A stretch of 64,000 bases of DNA from Hemerocallis citrina (lineage: Eukaryota > Streptophyta > Magnoliopsida > Asparagales > Asphodelaceae). Under the pieces are notes generated by a model that saw only the letters and a list, made by a program, of their open reading frames with translations, was not told the DNA's origin and made no database searches. Shown here in pieces: positions 47,844 through 59,256 of this stretch. Position numbers and translations under genes: made by a program. The stretch lies in NCBI GenBank assembly GCA_017893485.1, contig CM030368.1, positions 172,177,004 through 172,241,003 on the forward strand, read 5' to 3'. Position 1 is the stretch's first letter. Each line of letters opens with the position of its first letter.

Positions 47844-49172
47844 CTATGTTTGTTCCTCCACAATTTGTTCGATCTCACTTTGCTTTTCAACCACATTTTG
47901 TTTGTCATTTTTTTCTTGTGGTTGCTCAATTGTCCTTCCGCTGCTTAGTGTTATTGCTTTGACATCTTCCGTGGGGTTGACAACTATGTTTCTTGGTAAT
48001 GTTCCTGCCATTCTTTCGTTAAGAATATTTGAAATTTTATTAATTTGTACCTCATGATTTTGGATGGAAGCCGAAGTTGAATTTGCAACATTTTGAATTT
48101 TCAAATTTGTCTTTTGTAAGTATTGTTCTGCCCTTTGCATGTAGTGCATAAACATATCTTCAAGTGTCGGCTTCTTTTCTTGCTGTGGAAAATTTTGAGG
48201 TGGTATAACTGCTCCTTGATTGTTGTTCCATGGACAATTGTGGGTGTTTCTCCATCCTGAATTGTATGTGTTTGCATAATGATTGTTTTGCATTTGAAAG
48301 TTTGACACAAAATTTTCATGTTCGGCATTTGATGGAGCAAAAGGGTTCCCCACTTGACAATCTGCACTAGAATGGTTTCCTGCACGAAGATCACAAATGA
48401 TATTAGATTGAATAGAATTAACATTTAAATTACCTATTTGTTTAGATAAAGTAGCCATTTGTGCAGTTAAAGCAGAAATAGGGTCAAGTTCAAAAACTCC
48501 AGCCGCTTTTCTTGGCATTGTACTTTCTGCAGACCACTGATAATGATTAAATGTCATCTGCTCTAAAAGCTCATAGGCTGTTTTGTAATTTTTGCTCATT
48601 ATGGCACCTCCGCCTGCTGCGTCAACCATAGATCGATGTGTAACTCCCAAACCATTATAGAATATTTGAATTTGCAGCCATTTCGGTAGTTCATGATGAG
48701 GACACTTTCTTAATAACTCTTTGTACCTTTCCCATGCATCATACAAAAACTCGGTCTCAAATTGACTGAATGTGATAATATCATTCCTTAGTTTTGTTGT
48801 CTTTGCCGGCAGAAAATACTTAGCTAGAAATTTTTGTGCAAGTCCCTCCCAAGTAGTAATACTATCGGGTGGTAGATAATGTAGCCAAGCATTCGCCTTA
48901 TCTCTCAATGAAAAAGAAAAGAGTCTCAATCTGATTGCATCATCTGATACTCTGCTGTGTTTGAAAGTGTCACAAATTTCTAGAAAGTTTGCAATGTGAG
49001 CATAAGGATCCTCGTGCGGTAGTCCCCAAAAGTGAACAGTCTGATGAATCAATAGGATAATCTCCGGTTCAATCTCAAAATCGGTAGCTTCAATAACCGG
49101 CTTCGTTATGCTTGATTCATAAATCGAGGGCATAGCATAGTCTCTCAAAGGCCTGTTTTCATTGTTTGCCAT
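47844..49172 (-). CDS. gag: Athila-like Gag protein, 442 aa, intact frame
   Basis: Gag is the structural protein that packages the element RNA into virus-like particles in the cytoplasm. The frame is open for 442 codons from the ATG about 200 bp inside the primer-binding site. Residues of about 55-195 hold the Retrotrans_gag core (HEDPYAHIANFLEICDTFK, DKANAWLHYLPPDSITTWE, KFLAKYFLPAKTTKLRNDI), then a Gln/Asn-rich C-terminus with coiled-coil-like stretches (about 335-380). The expected zinc knuckle CX2CX3HX4C reads CDLRAGNHSSADC, with Arg in place of the second Cys, so RNA binding may be weakened. Intactness suggests recent arrival or trans-mobilised maintenance. It is the only long open ORF in the window. 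Confidence 0.88.
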   Translation of the reverse strand: MANNENRPLRDYAMPSIYESSITKPVIEATDFEIEPEIILLIHQTVHFWGLPHEDPYAHIANFLEICDTFKHSRVSDDAIRLRLFSFSLRDKANAWLHYLPPDSITTWEGLAQKFLAKYFLPAKTTKLRNDIITFSQFETEFLYDAWERYKELLRKCPHHELPKWLQIQIFYNGLGVTHRSMVDAAGGGAIMSKNYKTAYELLEQMTFNHYQWSAESTMPRKAAGVFELDPISALTAQMATLSKQIGNLNVNSIQSNIICDLRAGNHSSADCQVGNPFAPSNAEHENFVSNFQMQNNHYANTYNSGWRNTHNCPWNNNQGAVIPPQNFPQQEKKPTLEDMFMHYMQRAEQYLQKTNLKIQNVANSTSASIQNHEVQINKISNILNERMAGTLPRNIVVNPTEDVKAITLSSGRTIEQPQEKNDKQNVVEKQSEIEQIVEEQT

Positions 49173-49375
49173 GATAATTTTCTTGTATGTCCTGAAATAT
49201 AAGTATTAAAAAAATAATAGAATAACTAAAAAAATAAAATAAGAAAAATAAATGAAAGTAAAAGTAAGTCAAAAGAAAATAAAACGGTAAAATAATAACA
49301 AAATAAAAATAAATACAAAAAATCCGAACTAGTAATAATCTAGCAATTTTCAATATCAATAAAAGAATAACTAGT

Positions 49376-49392
49376 CCCCGGCAATGGCGCCA
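49376..49392 (-). other. Athila-like primer-binding site
   Basis: On the minus strand TGGCGCCATTGCCGGGG lies a few bases inside the 5' LTR; Athila elements use TGGCGCCGTTGCCGGGG. Confidence 0.88.
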
Positions 49393-49398
49393 AAAACT

Positions 49399-51106
49399 TG
49401 ATGTGAATATTTGCAAGTGTACAAAATTGCAACAAGTAATATAGATAAGTGAATTGAGTGTCGAACCCACAGGAACTAATTATTTTATTGAGTACCGATA
49501 TCACTAGATAAATCACTATTTGGAAGATCGAAATTAATAAAGGATAAAACAACTAAATTAAATTATTCTAAAGAAAACTAAATTAATTAATGAAGAGGGA
49601 GCGGGATGTGAAATTTTTGTAATTTGTTAATAGAAAAATTAATTCTAGGGCTTTTGACTTCACCTAGTTTATCCCACACAATTTACAATTTCATAAGAAT
49701 AAAAATATTATTTTTCCAAGTTGTAGACCGAAATCTTCAAATTATTCAATGCTTTCTCTCGAACAACACCAAAAATATCTCCAACTAACAGTTTGTCACA
49801 TCTCTATGCAAATTTAATTAATCGAAGACTCCTTAAGTTCTGTGGATTTCTTGACGATCACATTAATCGCGGTAAATTATCTCTAATTTCGCTCAATTAA
49901 TGGTGCTCAATTTTTATTATTCTAAATCACAAATTACTTCTCGGTCTCTCCATGATCCAATAATCATACAAAAATTGGTCAAATAATTGTAAGCATTAAG
50001 CACAAAAATTAAACAAACAACCATGGAGAAATAGAAAAAATATGGAATTAAAAATTGTGTTCTCAAAACTAGGCTACATCTAAACCCTAGAAAAATAAAT
50101 TTAGTTCATAATAAAATTGCACTTAACAAATTTGTTCATGGATTGCATTATAAAAATTAGAGAGAGAAAAGTGATACAAAAGTACTGTTTTGTAATAAAA
50201 ATTGCAAACCGAACAGTCTTGAAAAACGCACGGTAAGTCTTTCTCTCTCTTTCTATCTTGAAGTCGGAGCCGCCGTAGCTAACGTCAGCTCCTGTCGTTA
50301 TCGCTTCTGCTGCAGCACACAGCTGTTTCTGTCTTCCGTGTTTCGATCTAGCCCCGCCACGTCAGATGGCAAGTTGCCCTCTGGCTTTGACCCGCACGCC
50401 ACGTCAGTAGGCTGATCTTCTGGTTGAAGCACGTGCAGAGCCACAGAGCCACGTGCTGAGCCGTCCTCGAGTTCAGCGCCGAAGAGCAGACACGTCAACC
50501 TGTCAGGTCGCTGTTTGGATGCTGTTTTCTTTTTCTTCCTTGAATGCTGATGTGTCGCCTTTGTCCCGAGCTCCTGAAGTCTCCTTCTGTGTCTTTATTT
50601 ATTTATTATTTTTTCTTTTCAGCTCTTCCGTCCTCTGTGTGTTTCGGGTATTGTGTCTTTTTATAGGAGTTGTAGACGGGTTGTAAAGAGAAGATTAAGC
50701 TATATTCTGCAAATAAAAATCAGAATTTAAAATAAATATTTAAATTTAAATTAATTAGATAAACTAAAAAATCTAATTTTTATTTTTGCCTTATCAAAAT
50801 CCATTTAAATTTGTTTATTCTTTTTACACCCTCTTAACAATTAAAATTGTATTTTGCTCCTCATATTGTCAATTTGTAAAATATAAAATTCAACAAATCA
50901 TTAAAAATAATAAATCATTCTGTTTGTTTTATTTGTTGATTTTCATAAAAAAAATCACTTTTTGCATCAAAAATCTTATTCCTTTAAAAATAATTTATTA
51001 ATTAAAATCTTATAGAAATTAGATGAATTATAAACAATATTAACGAAAACAAACGATTTTAATGGGTAAATGAGTACAAATATTTGTATATAATTTAGAC
51101 ACATCA
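49399..51106 (-). repeat. Athila-like 5' LTR (1,708 bp)
   Basis: Full-length partner of 44577-46140; it keeps the roughly 160-bp segment at about 50540-50710 that the other LTR lost. CACGTCAG- and CCACGTGCTGAGCC-like motifs (G-box cores CACGTG and ACGTCA) cluster at 50330-50500 and may be promoter elements. Confidence 0.92.
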
Positions 51107-52058
51107 GTGGCTACTAATACTCATTCATTAGTGGCAGAGGTATGCAGAAATGGAAGACTCAACATTCACCTTAGCTAACAGTCTCGAACCTATTTATATA
51201 AGCTTGCACAACTTAAATCGTTCATTCAACAGGAACAAAGGCGCCACCAAGGAGTAGAGGATAGGAGACTTTGGAACCTAGAGTCATGTAGGAATTTTTG
51301 TGTTGTCATTGTACAGATGGCTTAACGACGGCGAAATTAGGTGCGGACATGGCATAAGGATGTGGAAGACTCTGGCTTCGATGAGAATTAAAGCTTTTCT
51401 ATGGCTGGTGATCAATGACGCTATTCTCTCAAAAGAGAACCTTATCAAGCGGAATATCCAGGTGGACGACAAATGCCCCAGATGCTTAACTGAAGTAGAA
51501 AATACGGATCATATTCTTTTCTTATGTCCTAGAGCTAGATTGGCTTGGGAAGTTATATGTCTAGGGTTCAGGTTAGTTGATTTTCCATCCTCTTCTCTGG
51601 AGGTTTGGGGGGAGTGGAGAGCAATCAAGATTAGAAAAGAGGAGAGAGAGGCTTGGGATATTTCTATCGCTGCTACTTTGTGGACCTTATGGATAGACCG
51701 AAATGACTTGTGCTTTCGTAAAATTAATCATAGATTCTCTGTTCTGATGTATAAAATATTTGCTTCTATACATGCGTGGGCAGGTATGACAGGAGCGAAA
51801 AAGAGGTTGCGATTGGAGGAGGAGGAGGAGCACATGGGGTGGGGCACCGTCAAGAACCTAGCTCTTTATGTATTTCCTATGTATTTTCTACTTTCTTCTG
51901 CATGCTAGGGTTTGGTATTTTGGTTGTGGTTGTTTTGGGATCGATATAGATCTTGTACCAGTATTTTGTAGTATTGATATATGCGGATTATGATGTACTC
52001 TTTTTCATTAACCTTTCATTAATGAAGCGGTGATGGGATCACCTTTTTCTCAAAACAA
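51107..52058 (+). mobile_element. LINE B, right part with 3' end
   Basis: Continues ORF2 after the Athila-like insertion (LVAEVCRNGRLN about 51130). The frame 51300-51908 holds the zf-RVT region (CPRCLTEVENTDHILFLC, a C-C-H-C pattern) and the end of ORF2 (FASIHAWAGMTGAKKRLRL). A 3' UTR follows and ends with the plant L1 terminus ATTAATGAAGCGGTGATGG and GGATCACC. A frameshift or stop lies near 51150-51300. The tail is A-rich but not a clean poly(A). Confidence 0.85.
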
Positions 52059-52421
52059 TATATTTAATAATAATAAGAAGAATAAGAATAAGAATAATTT
52101 TTTTAAAAAAATCTCTTCTAGATGTGGCTTCCACAACCAGAAATTACTGGCTTGTGGTCATATAAATGGGTCAATATGAATTGGATCCAATTGCAGATCC
52201 AATAAATAGTCACAGAATTCATAATAATATTCTATAGGTCTTAGATTCAGATTCTGAACTAATGAATTAAAATATTACAAAGTGCTCGTTTAATAGACAA
52301 TTCTCAACTATGAAGCATATACATGCCTGGAGAGTTCTATTAACCACGTCTGACACAACGATACCTATGTCAATGTAGAATTTTAGAGTTTTCATACTAA
52401 TTAATAATCTGTGTATCTTTG
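52059..52421. other. Spacer between LINE B and LINE C
   Basis: AT-rich with an AATAAG simple repeat at 52065-52100. No gene or element end was recognised. Confidence 0.5.
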
Positions 52422-52438
52422 TTTATCGTTCGATTGTT
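52422..52438 (+). repeat. 17-bp target duplication of LINE C (left; right copy 55478-55494)
   Basis: TTTATCGTTCGATTGTT on both sides, perfect. Confidence 0.92.
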
Positions 52439-55400
52439 TTTTTTTTTTTTGATAACAGATGACTCAAAAGTCATCGATTCATTAATGTTGTATTAACGAA
52501 ACAGAAGTAGTACATCAGAACATGAGATATCTGGGCCCAACAGCAGCCCCCCAAAATACAACAACAAACAACACCATCGACCAGAGGAACTCTGAAGTCC
52601 TCTACCAAAATAAACTACTACAACGGAAAAGAAAGAGATACATAATAGTCTGACACCACAAGCCTCCTAAATCTACTGAAGCGGTGGCTACCGTCCTCCC
52701 AATCAGATGGACTAACCATCCGAGTCCAACCTGAGCTTCTTCCTCGCCCCCACGAAACCTGCCCAATCATGAATGAAACGAAAGATTTTATGCATTGACG
52801 TAGAAAAAGTGTAGTTGCAGGAACGAAAACAAAGGTCATTACGGTCTAGCCATAGACTCCAAAGGGTAGCCGCAACTGAAAATCCCAGGCACCTCTATCT
52901 ATTCCCCTAATAAGACTCTCTCTCCACATTCCCCAAGCCTGTAAGGAAGAGGTTGGCAACCTAACACACCCGAAACCCCTACAGACAACTTCCCAAACGA
53001 GAGCCGCCTTATGACACGTGAAAAAGAGATGATTGGTGTCCTCATCTGCTGCTAAACAAATAGCGCAAGAAACATCGATCTGCATGTTTCTCCTTTTTAA
53101 GTTAACTTTGGTTAGGATCGCATCATTATGGACCAACCAGCAGAACACTCTAACCTTCAAAGGCGCTTGAGTACTCCAAATGACGTTCTCTACCGCGCAC
53201 CTAATCCCCCCGTCGTTTAACCATTTATACGTGGAAGCTAACGAGAAAATCTTTGATTCCTCAAGATTCCACCCTCTTTCGTCGTGCTCGCTGTTCAAAT
53301 GTCCCCCTTCTGCTAGAATGTATCTGTTGAGCTCTTCAAACTGATTGTTACTCTCCGGAGTGGAATTTCCAAACACCGTAAAGGTTAGCCTCCCATTTTT
53401 CCACACATCGGTGACTAAAGCATCTGGGTGAACGGCCTCCTCCGCCGCCTTAGGGAAGGTGTACCTCAGTGCTCTATTCCCGCACCATTTATCTTTCCAG
53501 AATCTAGTGGACTTTCCGTTGCCCACTTGACATGAAGTGTTGGTGCTGAAGATGTCCCCTTGCTTTGCCACGCCCCTCCACAAAAAAGAGGCCTTACCAA
53601 AGGCGCTCCGACCTCTGAACCTGTATCTTTTTCTTTTACGATACCGATCAAACGAGAAGTTCCACCACCCCTTTCCTTTTTTATGTATTTTCCACCACCA
53701 TTTGCAGAGCAAAGCCTGATTCATCTCGTGCAAGTTAAGAATTCCTAGCCCGCCGAATTCCTTTCTCTTGCATACCCTCCCCCATTTGACGAGGTGAAAG
53801 CTTTTATTTCCTTCTCCGGAGCCCTTCCAAAGGAAACGTCTTCTAATTTTGTCAATCTTGTTGATGACCCACTTAGGAAGCTCGTAGATTGACATTAAAT
53901 ACTGGGGGATAGAGCTTATCACCGAGTTAATCAAAATAATTCTCCCCCCTAACGTTAGATATTTACTCTTCCACCCTGACAGCTTCTTGGCTATCTTGTC
54001 TATTAGGGGAATCCAATCTTCTCTGAGAAGCTTTCCGGGCCTGATTGGGGTTCCAAGGTATTTAATTGGGTAAACGGCTGTCTTGCATCCTAGACTACCC
54101 GCTATTTGGGAAATCGGTGTCGATAAATGATCGCTGATGGGAAATATGCAAGTCTTAGCGAGGTTAATACTCATTCCAGACCAGCTTTGGAAACAAATAA
54201 GAGCCGCTTTGATCGCCTCGATCTCTGGCATGTTAGCTCTGCCGAATAATAGGGAGTCGTCCGCATATTGAAGGATGGCGATTGGATTCTCGATCCCTTT
54301 GATTTGAATACCCTTAATGTCATTGATTTCTTGAGCTCTCCTGATCATTTCTGCCAATCCGTCCGCCACAATAGCAAATAATAACGAAGATAGCGGATCT
54401 CCTTGCCTCAGACCTCTTCTGCATCTAATTTCTTTGCTATGCCAAGCATTCACTATAATACGTGATTTCCCAACTTGGACACAAAGCTTCATCCATGATC
54501 TCCATTTGACTCCAAATCCTTTGAGCTTGAGGGCCTCGTCTATACACTCCCAATTGACTGAATCGTAGGCCTTTTTGAAGTCGATTTTAAGCAGAAATCC
54601 ATCTGTCTTTTCTTTGTAACCCCTGAATACTACCTCGTGGGCCGTGGCTATGCTGTCCATGATGTCTCTGCCACGAATGAAGCCGCTCTGGGCCGTGGTG
54701 ACCACATCCTCCATGTTTGGAGCCAGTCATTCAGCTAAGACTTTGGTAATAATCTTGAACGAGCCATTAAGAAGACTAATTGGTCGCAAATCCTCCGCCA
54801 TGCGGACGTCTTGTTTCTTGGGGATGAGGATAATGGACGCGTAATTCAACCTTTCGAGGTTAGCTGAGCCGTCGTGAAACTCTTTCACAATATTCATGAA
54901 GTCCTTGATGATCCCCCAATAAATATTGTAAAAAAATATAGGTAACCCGTCTGGTCCCGGGGCCTTGTCCTGTCCCAGCTTTTTGATTGCGTTCCTGACT
55001 TCGTCTTCTGAGAAACCCATTTCCAGTCCCTCGCTCCCGTCAATCCTAGAAAGGCTCCACATGTCCGACGATAGACAACATCTTTCCTGATCTCTTTGCC
55101 CTAACAATTGTTGGTATTTCTGTTCTAAATGCGATTTAATGCGGTCTTCATTCTCAGTCCACAACCCATCTATTTGTAGCCCTGTTATGCGATTGCTTCT
55201 TCTCCTCCCGTTAGCCACTTTGTGGAAGAATTTTGTATTCGCATCTCCTTCCTTCAGCCATTGGATTCTTGAGCGTTGCTTCCAGTACGTCTCCTCCATG
55301 AGGCTTAAGTGTTGAATTGCCAACCTCTCACTAGCTAGAAGTTCCTTTTCTGCTGTCAGTAGATCCCTCTATTCTTGGGCGGTTTCCAGCTCTTGTATCC

Positions 55401-55477
55401 GGCGCCCAATCTCCTCGAACCTTGAGCTGTTGTTCCCAAATTTTTCTTTAGCCCATCCCTTAAGATCTCTTCTTAAT
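52439..55477 (-). mobile_element. LINE C: 5'-truncated L1, 3.0 kb, recent
   Basis: A minus-strand insertion with poly(A) (T-run at 52439-52451), the L1 terminus GATAACAGATGACTC and a perfect 17-bp target duplication. It holds the C-terminal two-thirds of ORF2 and the 3' UTR; the endonuclease is lost through 5' truncation. Closely related in protein sequence to LINE B, more distant from LINE A. Confidence 0.93.
52780..55477 (-). pseudogene. LINE C ORF2: reverse transcriptase, few disruptions
   Basis: One frame runs from the truncation point to about 52880 with stops only near 55367 and at 54729 (TGA in VLAE-stop-LAPN, explained by CGA or AGA to TGA). RT motifs: DKAPGPDGLPIFF (about 54970), DLRPISLLNGSFKIITKVLA (about 54780), AQSGFIRGRDIMD (about 54690), FLLKIDFKKAYDSVNW (about 54590), GLRQGDPLSSLLF (about 54400) and YADDSLLFG (about 54265). 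A zf-RVT region with a C-C-H-C pattern (CAICLAADEDTNHLFFTCH, about 53040) follows. A shift near 52880 moves the last part (ATLWSLWLDRNDLCF) to another frame. Better preserved than LINEs A and B. Confidence 0.88.
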
Positions 55478-55554
55478 TTTATCGTTCGATTGTTAGAAAA
55501 GAAGCTTTAGAATCCAGAATAAATTTATAATCAGACTTAAGATAGATAAAAATA

Positions 55555-55560
<6 letters not shown>

Positions 55561-55618
<58 letters not shown>
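55561..55618. repeat. (AT)n microsatellite, 58 bp
   Basis: Pure AT alternation in the spacer next to LINE C. Confidence 0.95.
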
Positions 55619-55620
<2 letters not shown>

Positions 55621-55803
55621 CTCTCTTCAACAAAACATTATGCCTGCTCCATTATTACTTGCCTACTCCATTAATTTAAAGGTTTATTGTGCCTCTACCT
55701 ACGTCATCCTATTTTCAAGGCAGCCAAACTTCCATGGTCATGTTATACAATATTTTTTGCATGGTTAAAATGAAAAATATTATCCCTAAATACCGCAAAG
55801 CCT

Positions 55804-56105
55804 CGTAAAATCTTATATTTTATTAATGATTGGGCAGTTACGGCAGGTGCGAGGAAGAAGCCTCGTATGGATGGACAGGATTAGCCCTGACAATATGCCT
55901 GCAGCCACCGATGAGGTTTAGGCATGTAGGCTAGTTTCAGAGCCACTCTTTTGTTATACACTGGCAAATGTTATTGTATTTTTTTCTTCAGTTAGAGTGT
56001 AGACTGGATTAAATTTGGGTTGTTATATTTTTTACTCTTTGTTTTGTTAATTGTTTATTAATGAAACAGGTGACTAGGGTCACTTTTATCTCCCAAAAAA
56101 AAAAA
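55804..56105 (+). mobile_element. LINE D: short 3' fragment of an L1 element
   Basis: The plus strand reads DWAVTAGARKKPRMDG (about 55826-55875), the last ORF2 residues as in LINEs B and C, then a 3' UTR ending TTAATGAAACAGGTGACTAG, GGTCAC and a poly(A) run at 56094-56105. ACCGCAAAGCC (about 55791) and ACCAGAAAGCC (56105) may be the target duplication, with two differences. About 300 bp in all. Confidence 0.7.
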
Positions 56106-56318
56106 CCAGAAAGCCAAAACATGCTACCCTCATTTTTAAATTTTGACCCCAAAAATTTTCTCTAATGTTCTCTTTTCATCTTCTCAATTTTAACTACCCA
56201 AATTTGATGGAAAAAGAATGAAAATTGAATGAATTAAGGCTAAAATGCAAAAAGGCTAGCCTAAAGTTCCACAATAGAACAAAAAACTACCCTCAATTTT
56301 TTCTATAGTTTTAACAAC
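56106..56318. other. Spacer before the large CACTA element
   Basis: AT-rich, no feature recognised. Confidence 0.5.
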
Positions 56319-56690
56319 CACTACAACCGTCAAGAGCTTCACCGGTGTTCTTTTCTAGCTCCACCGGCGTTTATAAACACCGGTGCATACCCTACTGGCG
56401 TGTCAAACAGCGCCGCACCAAACGTCGGTGTTGTGCGTGCCGGGCAATCATGGGGAAAATTCCCCAGCGTTTATAGGACCGCCGGTATTCGGTTCACAAA
56501 GATCGGTGTTTGTAAGGGTGTATATTATTTTTTATTTTTTAAAAAAAATTGAATTTTAACCTACCCCGGCGTTTCCCAAAACGCCGGGGTATATATATTT
56601 TAAATAATATAATTTTTTTTATAATTTGAAATAATTAATTTTTAGAAATGTACACCAGCGTTTTGTAAAATGCCGGGGGTATTTTTCATT
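56319..56690. repeat. CACTA terminus and subterminal repeats
   Basis: Several CCGGCGTTT/AAACGCCGG units in both orientations, such as CCCCGGCGTTTCCCAAAACG at about 56566-56585, which is palindromic. These are the expected binding sites of the element's DNA-binding protein. Confidence 0.8.
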
Positions 56691-59256
56691 TAAAAAAAAA
56701 ATATGCGGCCTTTTCAATTGAAAATCTGTATATATTTTTTGTTTTTACAACAGAAAAAAAATTATACAAATTTTCAGTAATGCACACTAAAACAATAAAA
56801 AATTTAACCGACAAAATTCATTATATTTTGTACTGATTAACATACACAACTTAAGAAGTTTAAAGTTCTGTAAAATTCATAATCTAGTTTTTCACTCACA
56901 CAAGTATAAGTTACATATACCCTGTTTACATCAAAAAAGTTCTAACAAGTTTGATCATACAAAATGATTTCACCACAAAAAAAAGACAAAAAATGACTTG
57001 CAATTAGTAGATTTTCTTAATCGGTATGCCTCCTTAAATCGTTGCTTCCATCATGCTCGGGTTGGTTCTTTGGATTTGCCCGACTTGAATTAGTTGGAAC
57101 TCTATTATAAAACTGTGTAAGTCACATTGTAAAAAAAAATTAGGTAATAATTTGCAGGGATAAAGAGCAACTAGCTAATTCTAATAAAGCAACCACATCC
57201 AAATGGAAGAACACTAAATGTATGGCATGCTTATGGTAGGATTTAAAAAAATGAGGGAATTGTACGTCTCCATCTTGTGTAAAAATTTCGATAATCGTTA
57301 AACCTCTTACCCGAGGTCAAAGTTAGTTTTCTGAATAAAAAATGGAAGTGAAGTACCCATCTAGCCTAACACTACAAGGATGGGTCACATTAGCGAGCAC
57401 GAATATGACAGAACTTTCATGATTCATGAAACACTGCAGATAAAAAGCTAGTGATCTCTATTATCTTTCCACATTACCAAAAAAGTACTTCGAGTTGAAT
57501 CCAGTATTTCTATTATGTTGATCTAAAGCATAAATAAATCTAGTCACTTGTAGGTTCCAAATTAAGATTTCAAAACTGAACAGTCAATCCCTTAGCTCAT
57601 CTAAAGGACACTTCACTATTCAAATCTTCATATACCCTTATAGGATATTCTGTACTGAATTATATCTAATTCAAACTCTTATATGAACAACGAGTTGTCT
57701 AACTGTGCCCCTTGGACAGTACCAGGTGCTACTCTAATGTCATGTAGCTCAACTACAATGCTGGTGGCTCTCCTTCAGGTTTGTTGTATAAATGCTGAGA
57801 TATTAGACCACAGCATCTCTACTTTTTTCGTCCTCCCTTTATGAAGTACCTCCCATACAACTGCTTTCTTGGTATAGTAGAACTTGGTCACTAAATCATT
57901 CTCACTCTGAGCCAATTTCTTCATGTACATATGAATTGCAATTTAAAGAAAAAACGTTAATTTAGTTATCAATATTTTAAGCCGTCTTAAATTTTAGTTC
58001 CATAAAACAAATTGAAAATGAATTTACCATCCAACTGCCAATCTGAAGTAAAATTGCAGGAAATTCAGAAGCTTTCAAGCATTCAGAAGGATGCTGCTGT
58101 TTAAACTTTCTGATTATTTCTTTGTCCACATTGTAGTTTACAGGGTAGCCTATGGGCGGCTATGGATCCATGAGCCCTAGGAGTTCTAGAGTTTTATCTA
58201 TTTTCAGTACAATAGGCCCAGTATTGCTTGATATATCAACACACTTTTAGTTTTGTAAAGCAAAAAACGTTTAATATGATTGACAAGGCAAAAAAATAAA
58301 GATAACATATAAATTCAAAAAGAGAATAAGAAAGAATCACGAGAGTATTAGGAGAGTATAACCAATCTATGTTCTTTTACAGCATATAATCAAATTTTGG
58401 ATTACAAACTTAAAACTGATGTCAATTTAGTTTCTGTTGCTCACTAAGTATCTTTTGGATTTCATATCAACAATAGCTAAGAAAAAAAACATCAACAAAG
58501 TTGTTGAGATTTATGTATTAAATAAAATGATGCAGGTCAATTAACCAACTGTAGACTGGTAGCAGGGCCAAGCTAGAAGGGAGCTCAGCTTTGACTCCAA
58601 TAGTTTAAGAAAAATTAGGCATAGATTTTGAATTTTGATTGAATTTTTTTATAAAAAAATTGATACTAAGATCATTTAGATCGCTTAATCACAAGGAACT
58701 CGAACTTAAAACCTGACTCTAAAACCCCATCTCAAAGTTTTTAACTTATCAATATGCATATTGTTGACTATTGAATCAACAGAGATTTTAAATACATTAA
58801 AAGAAACTGAGCAAATTTCCTCTATATTAAATTGTTCATGATCCGTAATTTCTGACAATAAAAACTAAATTAAAAGACTTACTAATGTATTACATACTGT
58901 TACTGATCATGTATTTGTACATGGTACTACTATGGGAGATTTTAATAAAAAAAACTACGATAGAAGTTGCGTATAAGCTTTAAAATGGCTTTTTCGGTGA
59001 ATTATGAAACAAATTTGAACCTAAATACACATGTTTTTTTTTTTGCATTATTAACACTTAAATAGTATATATTTTTGCAAATTGATCAGACTACCTTTCT
59101 TGTTGGTTTATGATTTTTTATGTATTTCTTTTGTTCTGGTCTGCTATTATTTACCGAGGATAATGTTTTGTATATGATATATATACAAAATGAATCTCAG
59201 GTAATGATATCAACTTAACTGAAGGTATATGTGAGATTCTTAAAGGGATATTAAAA
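56691..59256. other. AT-rich internal region of the CACTA element
   Basis: Between the subterminal repeats and the Ptta gene. No domain was recognised. The minus strand near 57720-57940 has short exon-like stretches, but no reading frame is convincing. Confidence 0.4.

Larger units (their letters stand above)
44577..51106 (-). mobile_element. Athila-like Ty3/gypsy element, gag-only, inserted in LINE B
   Basis: LTRs at 44577-46140 (3') and 49399-51106 (5') both read TGATGTGTC...CACATCA on the minus strand. A primer-binding site, one gag ORF and a purine tract lie between; protease, RT, RNase H and integrase are missing, so the copy is non-autonomous. The flanks GTTGC (44572-44576) and GTGGC (51107-51111) fit a 5-bp duplication with one change, and removing the element with one copy restores LINE B reading GDVATNTHS. 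LTR identity is about 95% over the first 165 bp by eye, younger than the copia and LINE A insertions. Confidence 0.9.
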
